This document shows positions 5,290-12,916 of a DNA stretch of 12,940 nucleotides, piece by piece. The stretch spans positions 1 through 12,940 of the forward strand of contig CABQHM010000078.1 in NCBI GenBank assembly GCA_902464015.1, given 5' to 3'. The position numbers and the translations under genes are program-made. The first letter of the stretch is position 1. Every line of letters begins with the position of its first letter. This DNA comes from an uncultured Coriobacteriales bacterium (lineage in GTDB: Bacteria; Actinomycetota; Coriobacteriia; Coriobacteriales; UMGS124). Below the pieces are notes generated by a model. It saw only the letters and a program-made list of their open reading frames with translations. It was not told the DNA's origin and searched no databases.

Positions 5290-6993
5290 TTACATCGCCG
5301 CCAGCGCCTTGCCCACGAGCATGCCGTTCACGGCGCAGCGTCCCGAGCAGGTGCCCGCACTCTGGTTGGGGTAGCTGCCCATGTAGTTGCAGCCAGAGTC
5401 GTTGCCAGTCACATAAAGACCTTCAATGACGTTGCCCTCGGTGTCGAGCGCCCTGTAGTCGTCGTCGACCACGATGCCGTCGAGCGTGCACAGCGGCACA
5501 CCTCCGACCTTCATGCCGTAGAACGGGGGCTCGTCGATGGCGGAGAGCCTGAAGGGGTCCTTGCCGAACTCGCCGTCGTAGCCGTCTGCCGCCCAGCCGT
5601 TGTACTTCTCCACTTCGGCGAGGAAGGTGTCCGTGTCGAAGCCGAGGCCCTCGGCGAGCTCCTCGAGCGTGTCGGCCTTGATAATGTAACCGTCGTTCAC
5701 GAGACCCTCCATCTGCTCGGCGACGGCGTTCAGGCCCGCAGCACCCTGGTTGCAGCCTTCGCGCGGGAAGAGCGTGGAGCAGCCGATGGTGTGGAACCTG
5801 ATGACGTCTTCCTGCCAGCTCGAGTCCCAGATGGGGTACCAGGCGTAGTTGGGGTACTTGTTGGCTGCATGGATGACGTAGTCATAGAGGCTCGACTCGT
5901 TGCACAGCCTCTTGCCCTTGTGGTTTACCTTGATGAAGGGCTGGGTCGCGAAGAAGAACAGTTGGAAGTCGCCACCTGTGAACATGCCTCCCAGCTCGCA
6001 GTCGGGCTTCACGACGCCGCGGTCGAACGTCGAGTTCGACGGCACCTTGTCCATGTCGGCGCCTGCCCACAGGCACGCCTTGATTCCGTCGCCGTGGTTG
6101 ATGCCCCAGTTGAGGTTACCCGAGCAACTTTTGGAGAAATTGGGCTGCAGCGCGTCGAACATTTCCTGGTTGTTGACGTAGCCGCCAGTGGCGACCACGA
6201 CACCCTTGCTCGCGTTGACCTTGAGGTAACCGCCATCGATGGAGCAGTATGCGCCGGTGACACGCCCGGTCTCATCCTGGATGAGCTCCACGAGCCTCGT
6301 GAGGTTGCGGTATGTGCCGCCCGCTGCCTCGAAGTCCGCCAGCACGACCTCCCAGAGGTCTTGCTCGGACCCGCTGAAGCTGCAGGCTGCGTAGGGGTCG
6401 TCGGTGGGGCAGTCACTTTGGGGGATGTTGGCCAGGCCGTGGCCGGTGGGCCAGCACTTGTTGCGCGTCTCCTCGGAGGGCATGGAGTACTCGAGCCAGA
6501 TGTACTGGCCAGACTTCTCTGCCTTGTCGCCGTACCAGGCCACGGTCTCGGCGGAATGGTCCACCCAGTCGCGCCAGTGCTTGACGTTGCACTGGTTCTG
6601 GGCGATGTTGACCACGTCGTTGAGGATGTCTTCGGGGTTGATGTGGACGCCGAGTGCCTCCTGGTACCGCGTGTTGATGCCGGAGACGCCGGAGGACCTC
6701 ATGTGGGAGCCCGATGCCTCGGCCTCAATCCACAGGACGTCGGCTCCGCCCTCGGCGGCAAAGCTGGCGCAGAAGCAGCCCGACATGCCAGAGCCGCAGA
6801 CCAGTACCTCGCAGTCGGCCTCCTCGATGATCTCGGATTCGGCGATGGTCGGCTTTTCCCCCAGCCAGGCGGGGACGGAAGCCGCCTGGGCCGCCTCGTC
6901 GGCGTGGGCCTTGGTGACGCTTGCTGCTGCGGCTCCGGCGCCGGCTGCTGCGACGGTCGCGATAAATCCCCTGCGGGTGACTCCGTTCTCCAT
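5290..6993 (-). CDS. Tat-exported FAD-dependent oxidoreductase (fumarate-reductase superfamily)
   Basis: The protein is about 567 aa. A Tat signal (TRRGFIATVAA) with likely cleavage after AHA (residue ~31) sends it outside the membrane. The Rossmann FAD motif VCGSGMSG follows at ~66-72, and a C-terminal flavin block (YVTGNDSGCNYMGSYPNQSA) closes the fold. It has no FMN_bind or haem domain, so an external electron donor is needed. Key fumarate-reductase residues are absent. The catalytic Arg region reads NESSLYDY, with Tyr where NE-TTRD carries Arg, and the HHTMGG-type His is replaced by VPLCTLDG. The substrate is therefore probably not fumarate (inference). The second ATG (6993) is chosen because AAAGGA lies 5 bp before it but only 2 bp before the ATG at 6996. 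It is divergent from a TetR gene that probably controls it. Confidence 0.85.
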   Translation of the reverse strand: MENGVTRRGFIATVAAAGAGAAAASVTKAHADEAAQAASVPAWLGEKPTIAESEIIEEADCEVLVCGSGMSGCFCASFAAEGGADVLWIEAEASGSHMRSSGVSGINTRYQEALGVHINPEDILNDVVNIAQNQCNVKHWRDWVDHSAETVAWYGDKAEKSGQYIWLEYSMPSEETRNKCWPTGHGLANIPQSDCPTDDPYAACSFSGSEQDLWEVVLADFEAAGGTYRNLTRLVELIQDETGRVTGAYCSIDGGYLKVNASKGVVVATGGYVNNQEMFDALQPNFSKSCSGNLNWGINHGDGIKACLWAGADMDKVPSNSTFDRGVVKPDCELGGMFTGGDFQLFFFATQPFIKVNHKGKRLCNESSLYDYVIHAANKYPNYAWYPIWDSSWQEDVIRFHTIGCSTLFPREGCNQGAAGLNAVAEQMEGLVNDGYIIKADTLEELAEGLGFDTDTFLAEVEKYNGWAADGYDGEFGKDPFRLSAIDEPPFYGMKVGGVPLCTLDGIVVDDDYRALDTEGNVIEGLYVTGNDSGCNYMGSYPNQSAGTCSGRCAVNGMLVGKALAAM

Positions 6994-7033
6994 CATGTTC
7001 CTTTCTCGCGTGGGCTTCCCCTATCGAGCCCTT

Positions 7034-7052
7034 AAGTTGAGTTTCGCAACTT
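7034..7052. promoter_or_regulatory. Candidate TetR operator between divergent genes
   Basis: AAGTTGAGTTTCGCAACTT is a 19-bp pseudo-palindrome with perfect 6-bp arms, placed between the reductase (start 6993) and the TetR gene (start 7130). Size and position fit a TetR-dimer site that could repress both promoters. Confidence 0.5.
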
Positions 7053-7129
7053 GTCGTTTTGTGGTAAACCTACAGAACGGCAGGGGTGTTCGGTCGGTGA
7101 ACAGTTTTGGGGAAGTGTTCGGGGAACGC

Positions 7130-7675
7130 ATGAGGTACTACGACACAAGGCGGCACGTCGTCGAGACGCTCGCCGAGATGATGGAGGAGCTGCCCATAGA
7201 GAAGGTCAAGGTCACCGAGCTCTGCCGCCGCGCAGAGATTGGCCGGACGACCTTCTATGACTGCTTCGATGACGTCTTCGGGGTTGTCAGATGGTACTGG
7301 GACGGTTTGATGCAGAATACCTTGTGCCAGATTGGCCTGACGTTGGACTACCGCGAGGGTCACAGGCGTGCTTTTGAGGAGATGCTGCGGGCGAAGCCCC
7401 TTCTTGTTCCAGCCACCAAGTCTGTCGAGTACGGGTCACTCGTGCAATATGGCGGTAGGGAAATGACCAGCCACATTATCGAGTTGTACAGAAGGAAATC
7501 GGGGCATGAACCCACGGCCGAGCAGCTGCTGAGGCTTGAATATAACAGCGTGGGCAACAAGCACATGACACGGCATTGGATTGCCCGGGGCATGGTCGAG
7601 TCACCCGAAACGATGGCGGACCTCTTTGTCGAGTTCGTGCCCGAGTTTCTCGTTCCGTATTTGGAACCGATGTAA
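7130..7675 (+). CDS. TetR/AcrR-family transcriptional regulator
   Basis: The protein is 181 aa. The N-terminal ~50 residues are a TetR helix-turn-helix (RRHVVETLAEMMEELPIEKV, then VTELCRRAEIGRTTFYDCF), with the usual T-FYDCF ending of the recognition helix. The remaining helices form a poorly conserved ligand-binding and dimer domain ending in FVPEFLVPYLEPM. The ATG at 7130 is chosen with GGGGAA just upstream. The frame stays open far upstream only because it is antisense to the reductase gene; GTG at about 7097 is an alternative start. Its divergent placement, 136 bp from the FAD reductase, with a palindrome between, points to local control of that enzyme by its substrate or product (inference). 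Confidence 0.82.
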   Translation: MRYYDTRRHVVETLAEMMEELPIEKVKVTELCRRAEIGRTTFYDCFDDVFGVVRWYWDGLMQNTLCQIGLTLDYREGHRRAFEEMLRAKPLLVPATKSVEYGSLVQYGGREMTSHIIELYRRKSGHEPTAEQLLRLEYNSVGNKHMTRHWIARGMVESPETMADLFVEFVPEFLVPYLEPM

Positions 7676-7870
7676 GACTCGGATGGGGAATCAGCGAGGA
7701 CGCGCGGGGTTTCATGGAAAGGTCGTGAGGGGCGCCTGGTGGAGAACTTCCTGCCAAAGCAAGGACAGGGGGTGCCGTCGGGGGCAATATCGGCTTGGAC
7801 TGATGCAATAACCGCTTGGCTCCGTCCGTCCAAAGGACCTTCCAAACCACATCTTGTCACAAAAGTGAAT

Positions 7871-7900
7871 AGCGGGGCAGGCCTGGGAGCCTGCCCCGCT
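7871..7900 (-). terminator. Strong hairpin terminator after the FMN/FAD reductase gene
   Basis: GCGGGGCAGGC (7872-7882) and GCCTGCCCCGC (7889-7899) pair perfectly with a 6-base loop, and a flanking A-T pair extends the stem. Read on -, it is followed by ATTCACTTTTG, 47 bp beyond the stop at 7947. It lies between convergent genes and may also stop the TetR transcript. Nothing else is seen in 7676-7946. Confidence 0.7.
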
Positions 7901-7946
7901 TGTAATGGTTCTGGCGAGAAGAGCAATCTGGGCTCTTTCTCCGCCC

Positions 7947-9926
7947 CTACTTACCCTCCTCCTCGCTGGGCTCGGGGACCTCGATGCCGGCCTGTGTGAG
8001 ACAGTCGGTCACGGCGGCGATAAGGGCGCGGCTCGTGGAGGTGGCGCCGCTTATCGTCTCCACGTTGACGCTGTTCGCCTCGACGAAGGATGCGGGCAGG
8101 GCGTCGACGGCAAGCGAGCCGATGCCCGGGGTCTCGAAGCTGCGCACGACCTGGACGTCGGCGAGGGCGCCGTCCTCGATGGTGCAGATGACCTTGAGAC
8201 GCCCGCCGATGCCCCAGCCGCAGCCGAGGTACTGGTTCTCTCCCAGTTCGGGATCTTCCTCGGGGGCGGCGGAGAAGTCGATATCCCCCGACGCCAGCTC
8301 GTCGGCAACGACATCGTCGGGTGCGATGGCGGCGTTCTCACCTGCGATGCGGCCGTACATCACGCCCTCGCCGATGTTGCAGCCGCCGTTGTAGTTGCAG
8401 CTCCACATGGCGCCGAATTCGCCCGCGCTGTACAGGTGCGGGATGGGGTTGCCCCCAAGGTCGAGCACGCGGGCCTTTTCGTCGCGCTCTGCGCCGCCCT
8501 GCGTGTTGAACATTGTGGGATGCAGCGGGATGGCGTAGAACGGGGGCTCGGCGATCGAGTACATGGAGTCCGCGCTGCGGCCGTAGAGCGTGTCGCCGCC
8601 CGCTGTGAAGTCGGCGTTCCAACGGTCTACGGTTGCCAAGAAGCGGTCGGTGAACGTGCCGGTCTTCTCGGGGGCGTTAGGCTGGCGCACGAAGTCGGGC
8701 ATGTCGTCGTAAAGCTTCTGGGCGAGTTCCTCGAGCGTGTCGGCCACGATGAAGTAGCCGTTCTCAATCTCATAGCTGTTGTCGGCACTGAACTGCGGGT
8801 AGATTCGACCCTTGGCGGCCATGTAGGCGCTGTCGAAGATACCGTAGGCCGGGACGACGGCGGGCTGGCTGCGGTAGGTGCCCGCGTAGTTCATGAGGCC
8901 GTGGCGGGTGGTCTGGTCCTCGTTGACGAAGCGCTGGCCGGAGGGGCCTACCATCATGAACCCGGGGGCCTTCATCGCGAAGGTCAGCGGGCACAGGCCG
9001 TGGTCGCACTCCGGGGACTTGAAGGCCCACATGATGCCGGCGAGGCTGCCCATGTGCCACAGATTTGCGCCGACCTCCTGGGCCATTGTCACGCCGTCGC
9101 CAGTGTTGAACGTTGCACCGAACGGCACGGTGGAGGGAAGCAGCAGGTAGTCCTGCAGCATCTGGGGGTTGTCCTCAAAGCCGCCCATGGCCATGATGAC
9201 GCCATTCTTCGCACGCACCTTGTAGGACTGGCCGCCGTGCTCGAACTCCACGCCGTGAATCACCTTCGTATCGGGGTCCTGCACGAGGTGTGTGGCGGGG
9301 CACTCGTACCACACGTCGATAGACTCGGAGGCCTCGACGTTGCGCTGGACGAGGTTGTAGTGCGAGGCATCGAAAATGGTGGGGGCGGGGTACAGGTAGA
9401 CAAACGGGCCGTTCTCCTTGTCATCCCCGCCGCCGTGGGGCAGTTCCCTGTATTCGCCGGCGCTTGGGGTGACCTGCCCCTCGGTATAGGGGTCCACGCC
9501 GAGCCTGCGCAGCCAGTCGGCGCCGGTTTCGGCCTTTTCGATATACGCGTCGATCATGGCGTCGGACGGCGTGCTGAAGTAGCCGCGCAGGTCCTGGAAG
9601 TAGCCGCGCGTCTTCTCTGAGTCGCCGTTGGGCACGGCGAAGCCCTGCCCTGCGTAGCGGGAGTTTCCTCCCTCGAGGCCGAACATGGCCTTCTCGAGGA
9701 TGAGGACGTTGGCCCCGTTGTCGGCGGCGGCGAGCGCCGCGTGGCCGCCCGCGAAGCCGTAGCCGATGACCACGACGTCGTATTCGGCGTCCCATGCACC
9801 GCCGTTGACGAATGCGGGTGCACCCTCGTCGGCGTGGGCGGTGCCGGTGGCCGCAGCCGCCATGGCCGCCGTTGCGGCTGCGCTGGCGACAAAGTTGCGG
9901 CGTGAGATGCTACTAGTTGTCTTCAT
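7947..9926 (-). CDS. Tat-exported flavoprotein reductase with C-terminal FMN-binding domain
   Basis: The 659-aa protein opens with a Tat signal (SRRNFVASAAA, cleavage likely after AHA at 32). The Rossmann motif IGYGFAGG is at ~54-61, and the SDH/FRD-type FAD and substrate domains run to ~540. A C-terminal FMN_bind domain carries the covalent flavinylation motif SGATST (626-631, FMN expected on Thr631, attached by ApbE). A fumarate-reductase-like Arg is kept (NEDQTTRHG, Arg341), as is a His (LHPTMFNTQGG, His469). The second substrate Arg (GANR-GG in fumarate reductases) is not, because the region reads NGGCNIGEGVMYGRIAG. It is probably a terminal reductase for an organic acceptor other than fumarate, working outside the membrane. 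AAGGAGG precedes the ATG. It is divergent from a LuxR regulator. Confidence 0.9.
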   Translation of the reverse strand: MKTTSSISRRNFVASAAATAAMAAAATGTAHADEGAPAFVNGGAWDAEYDVVVIGYGFAGGHAALAAADNGANVLILEKAMFGLEGGNSRYAGQGFAVPNGDSEKTRGYFQDLRGYFSTPSDAMIDAYIEKAETGADWLRRLGVDPYTEGQVTPSAGEYRELPHGGGDDKENGPFVYLYPAPTIFDASHYNLVQRNVEASESIDVWYECPATHLVQDPDTKVIHGVEFEHGGQSYKVRAKNGVIMAMGGFEDNPQMLQDYLLLPSTVPFGATFNTGDGVTMAQEVGANLWHMGSLAGIMWAFKSPECDHGLCPLTFAMKAPGFMMVGPSGQRFVNEDQTTRHGLMNYAGTYRSQPAVVPAYGIFDSAYMAAKGRIYPQFSADNSYEIENGYFIVADTLEELAQKLYDDMPDFVRQPNAPEKTGTFTDRFLATVDRWNADFTAGGDTLYGRSADSMYSIAEPPFYAIPLHPTMFNTQGGAERDEKARVLDLGGNPIPHLYSAGEFGAMWSCNYNGGCNIGEGVMYGRIAGENAAIAPDDVVADELASGDIDFSAAPEEDPELGENQYLGCGWGIGGRLKVICTIEDGALADVQVVRSFETPGIGSLAVDALPASFVEANSVNVETISGATSTSRALIAAVTDCLTQAGIEVPEPSEEEGK

Positions 9927-9988
9927 TGCATTCCTCCTTATGCCGAGCGCATGCGCCCGGTGTCATGGAACGATGCCGCCGGTTCCCC

Positions 9989-10014
9989 TTGTGACGGCGT
10001 GACGGTTGTCACAA
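9989..10014. promoter_or_regulatory. Candidate operator between flavoprotein and LuxR genes
   Basis: TTGTGAC and GTCACAA form perfect 7-bp arms around a 12-bp centre, and GTGACGG is also repeated directly (9991-9997, 9999-10005). It lies 63 bp before the reductase start and ~155 bp before the regulator. A separate palindrome, GCGCATGCGC, sits at 9947-9956 in the reductase leader. A TACAAT box at 10109-10114 could be the regulator's -10, though its -35 is poor. Confidence 0.5.
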
Positions 10015-10169
10015 TGCGCCTGCTCGGTTGCTCAAGGAGGCATAATCGATGGGGGCAATGCTGGAAGGGGCACCCATAAATGATGGGCTTGACGTGTGTG
10101 ACATGAACTACAATGGCAAACCAGCACGTAGAATGCCGTTTGCCGCAAAGGCTCGAAGGGGGCGCGCAA

Positions 10170-11708
10170 GTGCAGATGTTTCGAGGGGTTGTCGCCCCGT
10201 TCCTGGGTCTTGCGGCGTTTTGGACGTGCTTTCGCTACCAGGGGTTCCTTGTGGGCCTCTACCCCTATGAGTCGCTTGTCGCGTTTGGCGGGGCCCTCGT
10301 CCCGTCGAGCAGCGTGTTCTTGCTGGCCCTTGTTGTGATTGCGGGTGTCGCCCTGACGCGTTGGCGACTGTTGTCGGATTTGCTTTCCAAGCACCGCAGG
10401 TTAGCGGCCATCGTCGCCATCTCCGGCGTGCTGGGGGCCTTCGTGCTCGCATACTGGCCGGGTGCGCCCTTGGCGGCTTATGTGGCCGCAAGCATCATGG
10501 TCGCGTGTGGCCTGTTGGCGTGCTTTCTCATGTGGACGGGGTATCTCGCGACGGGCCCCAGCGGCGCGGCCATGCACAAGCTCCTCCTCGCCCTGCTCGC
10601 CTACCCGTGCTCCGTGGCGTGCATGTACGTGTCATTTACGGTTTGGGGAAACGACGCGACGGTGCATCTCCCGCCGTTTCGTCTGCTTCTTTGTGTGGTT
10701 GCATGGCTGGTGTCCCGGCAGCCCGACGGGGCACCTGTGGTGTGCGATCGCAATGTCCACCAGCCAGTCGCCCTAGTCGACCTGACCGATGTCTTCCTCG
10801 GTGCCTGCGCTACATGTATTTTGGGCGGCACTGTCATACGTGGTGTCATCGACAACGGCATCTCGCCGGCCATGGGTGTGCGCACGGTTGTCGTGCTGCT
10901 GCTGTCTGCGATTGCGCTCAGTTTGGTGGTCCTGTCGGTTCCCGTTGCCCGCCGCCTTGAGACTCGCCGCATTGGTGGGGCGCCCGTTCGGGCCCTGGAC
11001 ATGGCGCTTCCCGCCTGCTGGGCGGTCTTGGCCTTCACGTTCCTAGGCGGGACGCTGCTGTATCTTTCAGGCATCGCTGAGACGCTCGGTGCTTACGTGG
11101 CCACGGCCTCGTGCTCCCTGCAGCTTGTCCTCTTCTATATCTTGCTGGCCGATAAGGCCCGTCGGCTTTCGGTGAGCTTCGTTCCCGTGATGCTCGTATA
11201 TGGCCTTATGTTCTGGGCACTGTGTTGGTTTGCCAGCTATTTTGGGGTCCCATGGGTATTGGCGCGGGCCACAGGCACCGAGGAGACGCACCTTTTCGGA
11301 AGCGTTATGGTCTATGTTGCGACGATGGCCGTGCTTGCCTCGGGCGTGGCTGTGCTCGCGATGCTGCTGCTGCGCAGCGGGCTGGACCCGCGGCCCGCGC
11401 CGTCCGTTGGCGTTGGTTCGGGCGGGGGATCGTTGCGGGTACAGACTGCAGGTGGCGATTCCGATCGGCGCCAAAGGCCTGAAGCGGTCGAGGACAGACT
11501 GGTAGAAACGTATGGGTTCACCTCTCGCGAGGCGCAGGTCGCCGTGCTCTTTGCCTCAGGGTACAGCCTGGGGCGTGTCGCAGAGGAGTTGGAAATAACG
11601 AAGGGTACCGCGCAGGGTTACTCCAGATCCGCCTACCGCAAGGCTGGTATTCACAGCAAAGACGAGCTCATCGACCTGTGTCAACTCCTGGGCGAGCAAC
11701 ATGGCTGA
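10170..11708 (+). CDS. Membrane-bound LuxR-family regulator
   Basis: About 512 aa. Roughly the first 400 residues are hydrophobic, with 11-12 predicted membrane helices (for example VFLLALVVIAGVAL, TVVVLLLSAIALSLVVL, LVLFYILLADKA). A short polar linker follows, then a LuxR/GerE HTH at ~443-503 (FTSREAQVAVLFASGYSLGR, then ITKGTAQGYS and GIHSKDELIDL). Family knowledge: such multi-helix LuxR proteins are abundant in Eggerthellaceae beside exported reductases and are thought to sense their substrates at the membrane. GTG at 10170 is preferred because GAAGGGGG sits about 8 bp before it. The ATG at 10113 lacks a ribosome site and overlaps a TACAAT box; the ATG at 10176 is also possible. It is divergent from the FMN/FAD reductase, its likely target. 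Confidence 0.85.
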   Translation: MQMFRGVVAPFLGLAAFWTCFRYQGFLVGLYPYESLVAFGGALVPSSSVFLLALVVIAGVALTRWRLLSDLLSKHRRLAAIVAISGVLGAFVLAYWPGAPLAAYVAASIMVACGLLACFLMWTGYLATGPSGAAMHKLLLALLAYPCSVACMYVSFTVWGNDATVHLPPFRLLLCVVAWLVSRQPDGAPVVCDRNVHQPVALVDLTDVFLGACATCILGGTVIRGVIDNGISPAMGVRTVVVLLLSAIALSLVVLSVPVARRLETRRIGGAPVRALDMALPACWAVLAFTFLGGTLLYLSGIAETLGAYVATASCSLQLVLFYILLADKARRLSVSFVPVMLVYGLMFWALCWFASYFGVPWVLARATGTEETHLFGSVMVYVATMAVLASGVAVLAMLLLRSGLDPRPAPSVGVGSGGGSLRVQTAGGDSDRRQRPEAVEDRLVETYGFTSREAQVAVLFASGYSLGRVAEELEITKGTAQGYSRSAYRKAGIHSKDELIDLCQLLGEQHG

Positions 11709-11784
11709 TTTCCTTTCTGGTCGCTGTGACGAGAACGGTGCCGAAATCTTGCACCAAAAGACGACGCCTGGGGGTTGCGCGCTC

Positions 11785-11811
11785 GGGCAGGGGCCGATGA
11801 GCCCTGTGCCC
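11785..11811 (+). terminator. Weak hairpin after the LuxR gene
   Basis: GGGCAGGG pairs with CCCTGTGCCC, with a bulge and a short loop. No T run follows, so it is only a possible terminator. I see nothing else in 11709-11896. Confidence 0.25.
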
Positions 11812-11896
11812 GATGCAGCAGGAAGGCATGGCTTGATTGTCGCCGGGTGGCACCGGGGAGTTCAAGCGGTGTCTGGATTGTTGCGCTGCTCACGGG

Positions 11897-11984
11897 GACA
11901 TGCCCAGAGGCAAGTTGAGCCAAAAGGGGTTGATCCCGGAAGAGCTTCGGGACCAGCCCCTTGGTGGTGCGCATCGGTTTTGAT
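11897..11984 (+). mobile_element. Degenerate IS3-family transposase C-terminal remnant
   Basis: In one frame this reads MPRGKLSQKGLIPEELRDQPL and ends at TGA. It aligns with the minus-strand IS3 fragment near 4130 (TPKSQKRLKGLTPEEFRNQP). At the DNA level the core is shared with mostly silent changes, for example GACCAGCCCCTTGG against AACCAGCCCCTTGT. No terminal repeat or catalytic core is present. It lies in the opposite orientation to the first remnant. Confidence 0.5.
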
Positions 11985-12035
11985 GGCGTTACGCCTCAAT
12001 CACCATGCCCGCGCGGGCCATGGCGTCCTTGACGG

Positions 12036-12142
12036 GCCATACGTGCTGGATGGACCATTTTTGGCTGATTTTCGAGCATGTTTTGGTCCGTTGGGCACGA
12101 CTGTTTGACGAACGTGCAGAACGGACCATTTTGAGGGGGTGG
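12036..12142 (+). repeat. Structured dispersed repeat, copy B
   Basis: This is the second copy of the 107-bp repeat at 4335-4441, ungapped and about 80% identical. The hairpin arms TGGTCCGTT (12084-12092) and AACGGACCA (12120-12128) stay paired although both have changed relative to copy A (CAT/ATG to CGT/ACG). TTTT follows the hairpin on +. It lies between the converging LuxR gene and methyltransferase pseudogene. Confidence 0.75.
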
Positions 12143-12190
12143 GCTGGCTCTGCGGGGGCCGCCAAATAGCGGGCCGGTCCCATCGCGGCC

Positions 12191-12220
12191 GTAGGCCGGG
12201 TCGAGGTCGACCCGGCCTAC
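12191..12220. terminator. 30-bp palindrome over the methyltransferase stop codon
   Basis: GTAGGCCGGGTCGA (12191-12204) and TCGACCCGGCCTAC (12207-12220) are perfect 14-bp arms around GG, and the TAG stop (12217-12219) lies inside one arm. There is no T tail on either strand, so it may block or stabilise the transcript end rather than terminate in the classic way. Confidence 0.5.
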
Positions 12221-12816
12221 CCCCTCACGCACCAGGCGTTAAGCCATTTCTCGTCGGAGCGGCCGGGGCGGACGTCGCTTGTGACGTCGACGCGGTCGAC
12301 CCGGAGCCCGGGGACCTCGGCGATGAGGGCGCGCAGGGCCGGCTCGTCGAGGTCGGTGAACCAGCGGCCGCCGCGCATGCCGTTGTGGGATCCCGGCTTG
12401 AAGCTGAGGTAGAAGGTGCCGCCGGGCGCGAGGGCCCGGGCGTACTTGGCGATGACGGCGGGAAGCTCTGCCGCCGGCACGTGGAGCAGGCTGCTGCACG
12501 CCCAAATGCCGTCGTAGGGGCTCTTGGGCTCGTAGTCGGAGAAGAACGCGTGCGCGACGGGGAGTCCCGTGAGCCCGCTCGCCGCCTCGGCCATCCGCGC
12601 GCTTCCGTCGACGGCGTCCACTGCAAATCCCGCTCTCAGGAACGCGAGGGAGTCGCGGCCCGAGCCACAGCCCAGGTCAAGGATGCGCCCGCCCCTCGGC
12701 AGGCGCCGCGCGAACTCTCACTGGAGCTCCCCGAACTCGACGCCGGCGGTCTCCGCCACGTAGCCCGCTGCGTTGGCGTCGTAGAAGCCTATGGTCTGTC
12801 TGGCGCTTTCGTCCAC
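12217..12816 (-). pseudogene. Class I SAM-dependent methyltransferase with in-frame stop
   Basis: The gene would encode 199 aa from GTG 12816, preceded by TAGGAGGG. The opening (DESARQTIGFYDANAAGYVA) and the SAM-binding motif I (RILDLGCGSGRDS) are typical of small class I methyltransferases, and motifs DAVDGSARM and WACSSLLHVP follow. The frame is interrupted at codon 33 by TGA (12718-12720), giving ELQ-stop-EFARRLPRGG. A CGA-to-TGA transition would explain it. The rest is intact to the TAG at 12217. Internal initiation at ATG 12621 would give 134 aa lacking motif I, which should not bind SAM. No selenocysteine role is expected for this family. The methyl acceptor is unknown. It could be a recent nonsense mutation or a sequencing error. 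Confidence 0.75.
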
Positions 12817-12854
12817 TTTTCCCTCCTAGAACGTGGGCCCTCGCGCTGTTCGCG

Positions 12855-12916
12855 CTGCCGGCGCTCTCCCGGCAGACGGTCGCCTGCCGCCTTAGGTTCG
12901 GAAAAACTACTCCGAA
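12855..12916 (-). promoter_or_regulatory. Leader with overlapping hairpins upstream of the methyltransferase
   Basis: CTGCCGG (12855-12861) can pair with CCGGCAG (12869-12875), while CGGCAG (12870-12875) can instead pair with CTGCCG (12884-12889); the two exclude each other. Further out, TTCGGA (12897-12902) and TCCGAA (12911-12916) form another inverted repeat. This is the 5' leader of the methyltransferase and may hold a terminator/antiterminator or an operator. No gene is supported in 12817-12940. Confidence 0.3.

Noticed and set aside
5179..7035. 618-codon open frame on +
   Set aside because: It is antisense to the FAD reductase, whose Tat signal, FAD motifs and ribosome site are clear. 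The plus-strand translation is Val/Ala/Gly-rich with no domain.
6404..7129. N-terminal extension of the TetR gene
   Set aside because: It lies within the reductase gene on the other strand; the TetR domain begins at about 7145.
7905..9620. 571-codon open frame on +
   Set aside because: It is antisense to the FMN/FAD reductase; a GC-rich codon shadow without motifs or a ribosome site.
12718..12720. TGA as selenocysteine codon
   Set aside because: Small class I methyltransferases have no Sec or Cys at this place, and no bacterial SECIS-like hairpin is evident just after it.
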